NCBI GenBank assembly: GCA_947485165.1
Contig: CANKRG010000024.1
Span: 1-32,539 of the forward strand
DNA length: 32,539 nucleotides
Origin: Comamonadaceae bacterium
Lineage (GTDB): Bacteria > Pseudomonadota > Gammaproteobacteria > Burkholderiales > Burkholderiaceae_C
Reading direction: 5' to 3'
Shown piece by piece: positions 7,385 through 18,664 of this stretch. Below the pieces are notes generated by a model. That model had not been told where the DNA came from, searched no databases, and worked only from the letters and a program-made list of their open reading frames with translations. Numbering within the stretch: the first letter of the stretch is position 1; each line of letters begins with the position of its first letter. The position numbers were made by a program, and so were the translations under genes.

Positions 7385-8383
7385 ATGTCTGATGTTCACA
7401 AATTCCTCTTTGATGGTTTGCCGGTACGCGGCACGCTGGTGCGTTTAACCGACAGCTGGCAAGAGATTTTGCAGCGCCGCGCTGCGAATACGACCACCGG
7501 TGCCTACCCTGCGCCTGTGAGTCACATGCTGGGCGAGCTGACGGCGGCGGCGGTGTTGATGCAGTCCAGCATCAAGTTCAACGGCAGTTTGACGTTGCAA
7601 ATTGCTGGGACGACAGGCAGCGGCCCTGTAAAGCTGGTTGTCGCAGAGGTGCAGTCTGACTTGAGTTTTCGTTCAACCGCGACCGTGATTGGCGATGTGT
7701 CAGCCGACAGCAACTTGTCGCAAATGGTCAATGTGGATAATAAAGGCCGCTGTGCCGTTATCTTAGACCCCAAAGACAAGTTTCCAGGCCAACAGCCTTA
7801 CCAAGGCGTGGTGCCGTTGTTTGACGACCACCGCCAGCCAATTGAAAAGCTGAGCAGCGTGATAGAGCATTACATGCTGCAAAGCGAGCAGTTGGATACC
7901 ACCATGGTGCTGGCTGCGAACGACACCGTCGCCGCAGGGCTGCTGATTCAGCGCCTGCCCATGCAGGGGGAAGGCAATTTGGCGGGCAGCATGGTCAGCA
8001 AGCGCAATGAAGACGAAATTGGTTTGAACGAGCATTACAACCGCTTGGCCGTGTTTGCCGCCAGCTTGAAGCAAGAAGAGCTGCTGACGCTGGATGCGAA
8101 TGAGATTTTGCACCGCCTGTTTTGGGAGGAAGCGGTGGTTCGTTATGAGCCATTGCCTGCCAAATTTGCCTGCAACTGTTCACGTGAACGTGTCAGCAAC
8201 ATGATTTTGAACCTCGGTCAAACCGAAGTAGCAGAAATTTTGGCTGAACGTGGCGATGTGGAAGTGTCGTGCGAGTTTTGCGGTCAACAGCAGCGGTTTG
8301 ACCCTGTGGATGCAGCGCAAATTTTTATCAAAGCTGAAAGTGCCGTCAAAAGTTTGCCGGGTGATTCAGGCTTGGTTCAATGA
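7385..8383 (+). CDS. hslO: Hsp33 redox-regulated chaperone HslO
   Basis: Hsp33 is a cytosolic holdase activated by oxidative stress. The 332-residue product has the N-terminal substrate-binding domain (about residues 1-180), a linker, and the C-terminal redox switch with the Zn-binding Cys263-x-Cys265 (CNCSRERV) and Cys296-x-x-Cys299 (CEFCGQ). All four cysteines are present, so the switch looks intact. Length is slightly above the E. coli protein. No strong Shine-Dalgarno is seen before the ATG at 7385. The 120-bp gap upstream holds mainly a long inverted repeat. Confidence 0.95.
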   Translation: MSDVHKFLFDGLPVRGTLVRLTDSWQEILQRRAANTTTGAYPAPVSHMLGELTAAAVLMQSSIKFNGSLTLQIAGTTGSGPVKLVVAEVQSDLSFRSTATVIGDVSADSNLSQMVNVDNKGRCAVILDPKDKFPGQQPYQGVVPLFDDHRQPIEKLSSVIEHYMLQSEQLDTTMVLAANDTVAAGLLIQRLPMQGEGNLAGSMVSKRNEDEIGLNEHYNRLAVFAASLKQEELLTLDANEILHRLFWEEAVVRYEPLPAKFACNCSRERVSNMILNLGQTEVAEILAERGDVEVSCEFCGQQQRFDPVDAAQIFIKAESAVKSLPGDSGLVQ

Positions 8384-8391
8384 ACTAATGT

Positions 8392-9045
8392 TTATTTCTT
8401 AATCAAATCTCTAAACAAGCGATGCTCGCATACGGAGTCTGAGCAGCGTTCGCAGACCCAGTTTCGCAAGCGCTGTGGATGACTTTTCAAGCTGATATCT
8501 TCAGCGGATGTATCCTCAACCTGACTATTTAGGCAGCGCAACGCGTTGTGCAAACGCGATTCACCGGTGCCGTAAACCACTTGAAATTGAATACCGCCAC
8601 GGGTGAGTGCGTCGCGCAGTGCGGCATCGACGGGCTCACGCATATGCGCGCCATCGCGTTGAATACCGTCTTGCACCCATGAAAGATCTAAGCCCATCAG
8701 TAGGGTGGTTTCAAATGTGCGCTGATGAGCGAGTGCCATATCGTACAAAGCGCTATCGTTGAACAGTAAATCACTGTAGACCGCAACAGTTAATGCGGTG
8801 GTGTCGGCAAGCAAGATATCGCCACTGGAGTCGGCCAAAGGTGGCGACTCAATTTGTCGTATCTGTTCTGTGGCTATGGCCAGTTGCTCGTCTTGTCGGG
8901 GTGTGCGTTTTTCTGCCTCGCACCAAGTACGCAGGTATTCAGGGATATGTTTAACAGCCTTGCCTTGCGCTTCAAAATGTTGCGTAAGCTGCTTGACCAG
9001 TTCAGATTTTCCGGTACTTTCCGCACCTACGATGGCAATTTTCAA
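8392..9045 (-). CDS. NadR/Ttd14-like P-loop ATPase (AAA_28-type)
   Basis: The 217-residue protein starts with the Walker A sequence GAESTGKS at residues 7-14. It continues with features of the kinase domain of NadR: the HIPEYLRTW segment, DTTALTVAVYSD and LDLSWVQDGIQRD. In NadR this domain phosphorylates nicotinamide riboside. Here no adenylyltransferase or helix-turn-helix domain is attached, so it is a stand-alone kinase-like domain. A role in NAD salvage is a family inference. The C-terminal end holds several Cys (WVCERCSDSVCEHRLF) that could bind a metal. The start lies 20 bp downstream of the ftsB stop on the same strand, so the two are probably co-transcribed. Confidence 0.7.
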   Translation of the reverse strand: MKIAIVGAESTGKSELVKQLTQHFEAQGKAVKHIPEYLRTWCEAEKRTPRQDEQLAIATEQIRQIESPPLADSSGDILLADTTALTVAVYSDLLFNDSALYDMALAHQRTFETTLLMGLDLSWVQDGIQRDGAHMREPVDAALRDALTRGGIQFQVVYGTGESRLHNALRCLNSQVEDTSAEDISLKSHPQRLRNWVCERCSDSVCEHRLFRDLIKK

Positions 9046-9065
9046 AGCAAAACCTAAGTGATGGA

Positions 9066-9341
9066 TTATTTGGTGTACTGCACCAAAATTTCATTCGGCT
9101 TCAACATGCCCAACTCAAAGCGAGCTTTTTCTTCAACCATGTCCATGCCGGTTTTCAGGTCTTCCACTTCGGCTTTGAGCTGCTTGTTTTCCGTTTGTAG
9201 ACGGGCAGTCGTGGTGTTCAAACCATTGAGCTGCTTGGTCATTTGTGTCACATGCCCCAAGCTGCCATGGCCAAACCACAGCTGCGCTTGAAACACCAGC
9301 AGCAAAAAAACCAGCAAAACCATGACGACACGTTTACTCAT
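9066..9341 (-). CDS. ftsB: cell division protein FtsB (DivIC/septum formation initiator family)
   Basis: The 91-residue bitopic protein has a short basic N-terminus, one transmembrane helix (about residues 5-20) and a periplasmic coiled coil (about 30-68) rich in Leu, Gln and Lys (QTENKQLKAEVEDLK). A conserved EEKARFELGM-KPNE segment follows, as in FtsB. FtsB joins FtsQ and FtsL in the divisome and links it to septal wall synthesis. It follows eno by 64 bp, an order common in proteobacteria and good support for the assignment. Confidence 0.9.
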   Translation of the reverse strand: MSKRVVMVLLVFLLLVFQAQLWFGHGSLGHVTQMTKQLNGLNTTTARLQTENKQLKAEVEDLKTGMDMVEEKARFELGMLKPNEILVQYTK

Positions 9342-9405
9342 ACGTTAATCATGCTTGATTGACGGTTGAAAAACGTCGCGTCATGACAGTCAGCTTCTTT
9401 CCGAA

Positions 9406-10689
<1,284 letters not shown>

Positions 10690-10730
10690 TTACTTTCTCC
10701 AAAAAAACTAACCAAAAACATACTTCGAAC

Positions 10731-10760
10731 CGTCATTCACGCGCAGGCGGGAATCCATGG
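10731..10760. repeat. CGTCATTC...GGCGGGAATCCATGG intergenic repeat unit
   Basis: The 30-bp unit contains the imperfect inverted repeat ATTCACGC-GCAG-GCGGGAAT between kdsA and eno. I recognise it as close to a widely dispersed proteobacterial intergenic hairpin that usually reads ATTCCCGCGCAGGCGGGAAT. Here one C is replaced by A. Only one copy was seen in this window. Confidence 0.6.
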
Positions 10761-10772
10761 CGATGCGAATCT

Positions 10773-13333
<2,561 letters not shown>

Positions 13334-13402
13334 CTAATTATAAAGGTCTGGTACATTGCTATTTTGTTAAAAACGCATTTTTTTACGATTCAATGACCCA
13401 TT

Positions 13403-13462
13403 CCGTTCGCCCTGAGCATGTCGAAGGGTTGCCGAAGGCTTCGACAGGCTCAGCCCGAACGG
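13403..13462. repeat. CCGTTCG...CGAACGG long inverted repeat, copy 2
   Basis: The 60-bp element has imperfect arms: CCGTTCGCCCTGAG then CATGTCGAAGG on the left, and CTTCGACAGGCTCAGCCC then GAACGG on the right. The outer halves match the copy at 7290-7348, while the inner parts differ (TGTCGA here, TATCGA there). It lies between divergent pyrG and coaBC. An open frame running through it into coaBC is not evidence of coding. Confidence 0.8.
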
Positions 13463-13495
13463 TTACAGTCTTTTATTCTTCAAATTAATCAAAGT

Positions 13496-14770
13496 ATGAG
13501 TAATTCATCTCTCGAACTAGCTGGCAAAAACATCGTCCTCGGCCTCTCAGGTGGCATAGCCGCCTACAAAGCGGCTGAGTTGTGCCGCGCCATGGTCAAA
13601 GAGGGTGCCTCTGTACAAGTCGTTATGACCGAAGCGGCCGAGCATTTCATGACCAAAGTGACCATGCAAGCCTTGTCTGGTCGACAAGTGTTTGGGTCGC
13701 AGTGGGATGACACGGCTGTGCGTGTGAACGGAGAGGGCATTGCGAACAACATGCCGCATATCAACCTCACGCGCGGGGCAGATGCTATTGTTATTGCACC
13801 TTGCAGCGCCGATTTCATGGCGAAATTGCTGCACGGACGCGCGGATGAATTGCTCAGTTTGATGTGCTTAGCACGTCCGATTGCAGAAGTCCCCCTTATC
13901 CTCGCCCCGGCCATGAACCGCGAAATGTGGGCGAACCCAGCCACGCAGCGCAATGTCGCCCAGCTCAAACAAGATGGCAACACCGTGCTGGATGTGGGCG
14001 AGGGCGACCAAGCCTGCGGTGAAGTGGGCGATGGCCGCATGCTGGAGGCAGATGAGATTTTGGCGGATTTGATCGCTTTTTTCACCCCCAAGTCACTCTT
14101 GGGCCAAAAAGTGCTGATAACTGCTGGTCCAACGTATGAGGCGATCGACCCCGTGCGCGGTATTACCAACCTGTCCAGCGGGAAAATGGGTTTCGCCATC
14201 GCGCGGGCGGCATATGAAGCGGGTGCGGATGTGACGCTCATCGCCGGCCCCGTCAGCCTGTCCACACCGCGTGGGGTCAAGCGGGTGGATGTCAAATCAG
14301 CTCATAATATGATGCTAGCCGCCGTGAAATATGCTGATTATGCTACTATTTTCATAGCATCGGCTGCTGTGGCAGACTGGCGCCCCACCAATCCTGCCGA
14401 TCAAAAACTGAAAAAAGATGGCACAGGTGATGTCCCTCAACTCAGTTTTGTCGAAAACCCAGATATTTTGGCGACGATTGCACAGTCAGAACGCGGTAAA
14501 AAAGGCTTGTCCGGTATGCCTGATGGTTTGTTTTGTGTCGGTTTTGCCGCAGAAAGCCAAGATTTGCTGGTCAACGCCCAAGCCAAACGCATCCGCAAAG
14601 GTGTGCCGCTGTTGGTGGGTAACATCGGTCCAGCAACTTTTGGGCAAGATGACAACGCGTTGTTATTGGTTGATGCCAAATCAGTCAAAGAGCTGACTAG
14701 AGCATCGAAACGAGAATTGGCCAAGCAATTGGTGGCTGATATTGCGGCAAGACTAGGCCAATCTGCGTAA
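13496..14770 (+). CDS. coaBC: bifunctional phosphopantothenoylcysteine decarboxylase/synthetase CoaBC (Dfp)
   Basis: CoaBC ligates cysteine to 4'-phosphopantothenate and decarboxylates the product to 4'-phosphopantetheine for coenzyme A. From the ATG at 13496 the product has 424 residues. The flavoprotein CoaC half has GGIAAYKAAEL, the His motif MPHINLT, the PAMNREMW segment and the DQACGEVGDGRM loop with the active-site Cys. The CoaB half starts at TAGPTYEAIDPVR and ends with the NIGPATFGQDDN region. An AT-rich patch (about 14300-14360) in the CoaB half includes a GCTA-N9-TAGC repeat (14342-14358, peptide ATIFIA). dut follows after 25 bp. Confidence 0.95.
   Translation: MSNSSLELAGKNIVLGLSGGIAAYKAAELCRAMVKEGASVQVVMTEAAEHFMTKVTMQALSGRQVFGSQWDDTAVRVNGEGIANNMPHINLTRGADAIVIAPCSADFMAKLLHGRADELLSLMCLARPIAEVPLILAPAMNREMWANPATQRNVAQLKQDGNTVLDVGEGDQACGEVGDGRMLEADEILADLIAFFTPKSLLGQKVLITAGPTYEAIDPVRGITNLSSGKMGFAIARAAYEAGADVTLIAGPVSLSTPRGVKRVDVKSAHNMMLAAVKYADYATIFIASAAVADWRPTNPADQKLKKDGTGDVPQLSFVENPDILATIAQSERGKKGLSGMPDGLFCVGFAAESQDLLVNAQAKRIRKGVPLLVGNIGPATFGQDDNALLLVDAKSVKELTRASKRELAKQLVADIAARLGQSA
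14342..14358. repeat. GCTA-N9-TAGC palindromic repeat, copy 4 (inside coaBC)
   Basis: The sequence is GCTA, CTATTTTCA, TAGC, extended outward to ATGCTA/TAGCAT (6-bp perfect ends). It is read as GCT ACT ATT TTC ATA GCA, giving ATIFIA. A related GCTCATAATATGATGCTAGC lies at about 14300-14320. Confidence 0.7.
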
Positions 14771-14795
14771 AAATATTATTTAAATTTCACCACTT

Positions 14796-15245
14796 ATGAA
14801 AATAGATGTCAAAATCATGGACGCCCGCATGGCGAGCCAATTACCTGCCTACGCCACGCCTGGCAGCGCCGGCCTAGATCTGCGTGCCTGCATCAACGAG
14901 GCTGTCACCCTGCCACCCAACGCCTGGCAGCTCATCCCCACCGGCATCGCCATTCACATGCTCGACCCCAATTTCGCCGCCATGATCCTTCCGCGCTCAG
15001 GTTTGGGGCACAAACACGGTATCGTGCTGGGTAATTTGGTCGGATTGATAGACAGCGACTACCAAGGCCAGCTCATGGTCAGCACCTGGAACCGTAGCCC
15101 AACGCCTTTCACGATTGAGCCGATGGAGCGCATTGCCCAATTGGTTATCGTGCCCGTGGTGCAGGCTCAATTCAATGTGGTGAGTGAGTTTGGGGTGGCG
15201 AGTGAGCGGGGCGCTGGGGGGTACGGCTCAACAGGTAAGGGTTAG
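14796..15245 (+). CDS. dut: dUTP diphosphatase Dut
   Basis: Dut hydrolyses dUTP to dUMP, keeping uracil out of DNA. The 149-residue protein shows all five motifs of trimeric dUTPases in order: [30 protein letters not shown] and the C-terminal [10 protein letters not shown]. Length is normal for the family. It follows coaBC closely on the same strand, a pairing common in proteobacteria, and likely shares its transcript. Confidence 0.96.
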   Translation: MKIDVKIMDARMASQLPAYATPGSAGLDLRACINEAVTLPPNAWQLIPTGIAIHMLDPNFAAMILPRSGLGHKHGIVLGNLVGLIDSDYQGQLMVSTWNRSPTPFTIEPMERIAQLVIVPVVQAQFNVVSEFGVASERGAGGYGSTGKG

Positions 15246-15274
15246 CGGGGAAAGGTGTATTTGATGCCTTAAAT

Positions 15275-15808
15275 TCAATGAACTGTATCATTCCCAGGCA
15301 TATAACCCGAATCTGACTGCAATTTAAAGAAGCCTGAGCCGCAGGTGCCTGCGCCGATTTCGTCTAGGGTGGCTTCGCGCACGCCTATTACTTTTAGGTG
15401 CAGGCGAATGGCGATGCCGGCTAGCGGGTGGTTGCCGTCCAAAACGACGTGTTCGGGGTAGATGTCTGTGACGACATAGACCACGTCTTTGGGTAGTTCG
15501 GGGTTGCAGCCAGCGGGTAGGGCACTGCCTTCGAAGGTGAGGCCTTCTTCTAGCTCTTTTGGGAAGAGGGCGCGGGGCTCTAGGAAGATGAGCTGGTCGT
15601 TGAAGTCGCCGAAGGCTTCCTCGGGCTCCAGGTGCAGGTCTAGCTTGGCGCCAGCTCTGTGGCCTTGCAGGGCTTCTTGCACTTTTTCTAAGAGGTCGTT
15701 GCCGCCCACTAAAAACTCAACCGGTTCGTCTAAAACGTCCAATTCTTCGCCCAGGGTGTCTTTCAGCGTCCAGGTGAGGGCAACGACGCATTGTTTGGTG
15801 ATTTCCAT
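15275..15808 (-). CDS. slyD: FKBP-type peptidyl-prolyl cis-trans isomerase, SlyD-like
   Basis: The 177-residue protein has the SlyD arrangement: a split FKBP domain (VALTWTLKDTLGE, then the LVGGNDLLEKVQEALQGH segment) interrupted by an insert-in-flap chaperone domain around residues 65-130. FKBP sequence resumes with DGNHPLAGIAIRLHLKV. The long His/Cys-rich metal-binding tail of E. coli SlyD is absent, so nickel handling is doubtful. The likely role is prolyl isomerase with chaperone activity in the cytosol. It is divergent from the cupin gene, and the two starts are only 14 bp apart. Confidence 0.8.
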   Translation of the reverse strand: MEITKQCVVALTWTLKDTLGEELDVLDEPVEFLVGGNDLLEKVQEALQGHRAGAKLDLHLEPEEAFGDFNDQLIFLEPRALFPKELEEGLTFEGSALPAGCNPELPKDVVYVVTDIYPEHVVLDGNHPLAGIAIRLHLKVIGVREATLDEIGAGTCGSGFFKLQSDSGYMPGNDTVH

Positions 15809-15822
15809 ACGACAATTGTCGC

Positions 15823-17157
15823 ATGCCTAAAACAACACCCAAAACTAAGAAATCAGCTAATATTTCAGCACCTATGACAAACATCGTTCCACCCAATCTA
15901 CCGCTGCAACTGCTGGGCAATATCAGTCCTGCAGAGTTCATGCGCAAGTATTGGCAGAAAAAGCCCTTGCTGATTCGGGCTGCGATTGCCGGTTTCAAGC
16001 CATTGTTGTCGCGGGAAGAGCTGTTTGCCATGGCGGAGCAGGACGATGTGGAGTCGCGCTTGATTGTTGAAACGGTGACCAAACCAGCGGCAAAAAGCAG
16101 CAAAAAAGCTGCCGTTCAATGGACTATGGCGAACGGCCCGATCTATCCGGACGCATTACTTGCATTGGAAACCCCGAATTGGACGCTGCTGGTGCAAGGC
16201 GTTGATTTGCACAACCAAGCCGCCTATGAGCTGAAAAACCAATTCCGCTTCGCACCTGATGCGCGGCTGGATGACTTGATGATCAGCTTTGCGACCGACG
16301 GCGGTGGTGTGGGGCCGCATTTTGACAGTTACGATGTGTTTTTGCTGCAGGCTGAGGGCAAGCGCCGCTGGAAAATTGGCAAGCAGAAAGATTTGACATT
16401 GCAAAAAGATGTACCGCTGAAAATTTTGGCAAATTTTGCGCCCGAACAAGAGTTTGTTTTAGAAGCCGGTGACATGCTGTACCTACCACCCATGTACGCG
16501 CACGAGGGCGTGGCGGTGGGCGAGTGCATGACGTATTCGATTGGTTTCAGAGCGCCGGCAGAGCTGGAGCTGGCGCGGGAGCTGTTGCAGCGGTTTGCGG
16601 ATGACACGCTGGAGGATGAAGAGGATCTAGAAGATGACAAGGGCGAGGAAGACGATGAAAACGATGATGAAAATGGTGCTCTAGCCGGCGAATATAATGC
16701 CAATTTCGCTATTAAAAACGTAGTAAAAAAGCTCTACAAAGACCCGAAGCAAGAAGCCGTGGAAGCACCAGCGCAAATTCCAGCTGCGCTGCTAGACTTC
16801 GCCAAAGCAGCGGTGGAAAAAGCCATGTCTGACCCTGACGCTTTGGCTCGCAATTTGGGCCAGTATTTGACTGAGCCGAAAGCGAATGTGTGGTTTGACG
16901 AACCCGAGCCTGAGAGTGGGAAAGACATCATTTTGACGCGCCAAAATCGCGTTGATCTGCACCCCCGCAGCCAGATGCTGTTTGATGCGCGGCACATTTT
17001 TTTAAACGGCGAGAGCTGGCGCGCTGCAGGCAAAGATGCGGTGCTGATGCAACGTTTGGCGAATCAGCGCTTTCTTGAACCAAAAGACCTCACTAAAGCC
17101 AGTGATGGTGCGATGGCGCTTTTGCAAGAATGGGCGGATGCGGGTTGGTTGCTATAA
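15823..17157 (+). CDS. JmjC/cupin ribosomal oxygenase-like protein (RoxA/YcfD family)
   Basis: The 444-residue protein resembles the bacterial 2-oxoglutarate/Fe(II) oxygenase that hydroxylates ribosomal protein L16 at an arginine. The iron-binding triad is visible: His166 and Asp168 in PHFDSYDVFLL and His227 in YAHEGVAVG. KYWQKKPLLIR near the N-terminus and GDMLYLPPMYAHEG are typical. E. coli YcfD is about 370 residues; much of the extra length here is an acidic stretch (around residues 263-290, mostly D and E) followed by a patch with a one-mismatch GCTA-N9-TAGC repeat (peptide AIKNVV). A later ATG at 15874 is an alternative start. Substrate identity is inferred from the family. Confidence 0.8.
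   Translation: MPKTTPKTKKSANISAPMTNIVPPNLPLQLLGNISPAEFMRKYWQKKPLLIRAAIAGFKPLLSREELFAMAEQDDVESRLIVETVTKPAAKSSKKAAVQWTMANGPIYPDALLALETPNWTLLVQGVDLHNQAAYELKNQFRFAPDARLDDLMISFATDGGGVGPHFDSYDVFLLQAEGKRRWKIGKQKDLTLQKDVPLKILANFAPEQEFVLEAGDMLYLPPMYAHEGVAVGECMTYSIGFRAPAELELARELLQRFADDTLEDEEDLEDDKGEEDDENDDENGALAGEYNANFAIKNVVKKLYKDPKQEAVEAPAQIPAALLDFAKAAVEKAMSDPDALARNLGQYLTEPKANVWFDEPEPESGKDIILTRQNRVDLHPRSQMLFDARHIFLNGESWRAAGKDAVLMQRLANQRFLEPKDLTKASDGAMALLQEWADAGWLL
16708..16724. repeat. GCTA-N9-TAGT repeat, one-mismatch copy 5 (inside the cupin gene)
   Basis: The sequence is GCTA, TTAAAAACG, TAGT: the palindrome with one end base changed (C to T). It is read as GCT ATT AAA AAC GTA GTA, giving AIKNVV, the same phase as the perfect copies. 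It sits directly after the acidic stretch. Confidence 0.5.
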
Positions 17158-17376
17158 AAAAGTGTCTTCATGTCACAACTGTATGTAAGTTTTTATAAAG
17201 CAAAAGCAAAGTTACCAAGGGTTTCCACGGGTAGGTCATGAATTACAGCTATAATTAGAGGCTTAGGTGCAAGAAACTCGAGTATTTTTCATCTAATGTT
17301 GAAGCACTCGCTTTTGACATGATGGGTTGTTTAGCAGTTCGTTAGACATCACGTTGTTGAGAGGGTTAGCGTTTTG

Positions 17377-17394
17377 ACAATTTCCGGAAATTGT
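17377..17394. promoter_or_regulatory. perfect 18-bp palindrome upstream of the lipoprotein gene
   Basis: ACAATTTCC is followed directly by its exact reverse complement GGAAATTGT, 34 bp before the ATG at 17429. A TTGACA (17374-17379) overlaps its left end. With no spacer it is more likely a dimeric-regulator operator than an RNA hairpin. The regulator is unknown. The rest of the 271-bp gap (17158-17428) holds a TATAAT at 17250-17255 and a TTGACA at 17314-17319, but neither has a convincing partner. Confidence 0.5.
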
Positions 17395-17428
17395 TTTCTC
17401 TTATTTATTAATTACTAAGGACACTCTC

Positions 17429-17698
17429 ATGAACAAATCAATCGTTATCGCAGCTGTTATCGCTGCTGCTGCTCTCGTCGCTTGCGGTAAAAAAGAAGAA
17501 GCTAAAGTTGAAGCACCTGCTGCTGCTCCAGCTGCTGCTGTAGTTGCTCCAGTTGCTCCAGTTGTTGAAGTTGCTAAAGACGCTGCTGCTGCTCCAGCTG
17601 CTCCAGCTGCTCCAGCTGCTCCAGCTGCTGCTGCTCCAGCTGCTGCTGACGCTGCTAAAGCTGCTACAACTAAAGCTGTTGAAGGCGCAAAGAAGTAA
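17429..17698 (+). CDS. small Ala/Pro-rich lipoprotein, function unknown
   Basis: The 89-residue product has a lipoprotein signal peptide: MNKS, a hydrophobic core and the lipobox LVAC with Cys at residue 19. The sequence GKKEEAK follows, then an almost pure Ala/Pro/Val tail ending in a Lys-rich stretch. The tail is probably extended and exported, anchored to a membrane by lipidation. Four tandem 9-bp units GCTCCAGCT lie at 17591-17626. Nearly all Ala codons are GCT and nearly all Pro codons CCA, unlike neighbouring genes, which hints at strong expression. It has its own terminator. An open frame of 108 codons on the other strand is a by-product of this repetitiveness. No partner is suggested by the neighbours. 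Confidence 0.75.
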   Translation: MNKSIVIAAVIAAAALVACGKKEEAKVEAPAAAPAAAVVAPVAPVVEVAKDAAAAPAAPAAPAAPAAAAPAAADAAKAATTKAVEGAKK

Positions 17699-17745
17699 TT
17701 CTTCTTTAACCGTGTGGTTTGCTGCAAAGCAAATCGCAGGTTAAT

Positions 17746-17781
17746 AAAAAACCGCTACTCGCAAGAGTTAGCGGTTTTTTT
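17746..17781 (+). terminator. intrinsic terminator of the lipoprotein gene
   Basis: CCGCTACTC-GCAA-GAGTTAGCGG (17752-17774) forms a 9-bp stem with one bulge and a tetraloop, followed by T7. The A run before the stem makes it usable on the minus strand too, where it would end the MBL hydrolase transcript. Confidence 0.85.
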
Positions 17782-17801
17782 ACGCCGGTGTTTTTTTGGT
17801 T

Positions 17802-18644
17802 TTAAACCGTCATCCATGGCGTGCCCGTTTCGGGGCAGGCTGCCAAAATCTCAGCTGGTAGGCATCCCAGCACAGTCGCCAAAGCGCCTTGAGCCAGCGA
17901 GGGGTGGTTGTTTTGCTGGCTCAAATGAGCAGCGCTGACGTGGCGCAGCTTGTCGTGCATCACGGCAAACAAAACCTCTGCTGCTTGCGCGTTCGACAAA
18001 TGGCCGAAATCACCACCCACACGTGCTTTTAAAAACGAAGGGTATTTCGAGTTGCTCAGCATATCTTCGTCATGGTTGCTTTCTAGAAGCAGCGCATTGC
18101 AACCGGTTAGGTTGTCAAGAACATGGCGGCTGGCGTGGCCTAGGTCGGTCAAAATGCCGAGTTTCGCATTGCCATCACCGCATGTCAGCTGCAAAGGTTC
18201 GCGCGCGTCGTGCGGCACGGTGAAAGGGTTAAGCCTTAAGTCGCCAATCTCGAAGGAGCAGGTGTCAGAGGCAATGCGAACCAATGCTTCAAAGCCCGGC
18301 ACCAACTGAGAGTGCGAAGGCTGTTTGGCGCGGAGTTTGCTCTGCATGTCTTGCAATGCAGCGTGGGTGCCTTGGCTTGCCCATACCGGAATGCTGTAGC
18401 GCGAAGCCAGCTGTGTGACGCAGCCAATGTGGTCGCTGTGCTCGTGGGTGATGAAGATGGCGTCAATATCTGTTGGCTGCACATCTGCCACAGCCAGCAA
18501 ATCTAGCAGACGAGAAAGCCGCATGCCGCAATCAACCAAAACGCGACTTGGCTTATGGTTTGATGTCGTTCCGCGACCAACACTGGCTTCCACCAGTGTT
18601 GCGTTTCCCGTGCTACCGCTGCTCAGATTTTTGTAGCGGAGCAT
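17802..18644 (-). CDS. MBL-fold metallo-hydrolase (YycJ/WalJ-like)
   Basis: The 280-residue protein has the metallo-beta-lactamase metal motif THEHSDH with His67, His69, Asp71 and His72. Further ligands are likely in TVPHDARE, ILTDLGHAS and the final SAAHLSQQNN. The opening RYKNLSSGSTGNATLVE is typical of the YycJ-type subgroup, some of which act as DNA exonucleases. The reaction cannot be assigned from sequence. It is the third gene of a leftward run dapA-bamC-this gene, with 20 bp between the bamC stop and its start. Loose coupling to outer-membrane assembly is only positional. Confidence 0.8.
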   Translation of the reverse strand: MLRYKNLSSGSTGNATLVEASVGRGTTSNHKPSRVLVDCGMRLSRLLDLLAVADVQPTDIDAIFITHEHSDHIGCVTQLASRYSIPVWASQGTHAALQDMQSKLRAKQPSHSQLVPGFEALVRIASDTCSFEIGDLRLNPFTVPHDAREPLQLTCGDGNAKLGILTDLGHASRHVLDNLTGCNALLLESNHDEDMLSNSKYPSFLKARVGGDFGHLSNAQAAEVLFAVMHDKLRHVSAAHLSQQNNHPSLAQGALATVLGCLPAEILAACPETGTPWMTV

Positions 18645-18664
18645 GGCTGATTTACCGATGAATA

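Noticed and set aside
13418-13495. N-terminal extension of coaBC
   Set aside because: It is formed by the CCGTTCG inverted repeat. The ATG at 13496 begins the conserved flavoprotein sequence.
17401-17727. 108-codon open frame antisense to the lipoprotein gene
   Set aside because: GCT/CCA repeats read backwards give stop-free Ala/Gly/Ser-rich peptide. The sense frame has a signal peptide, lipobox and terminator.
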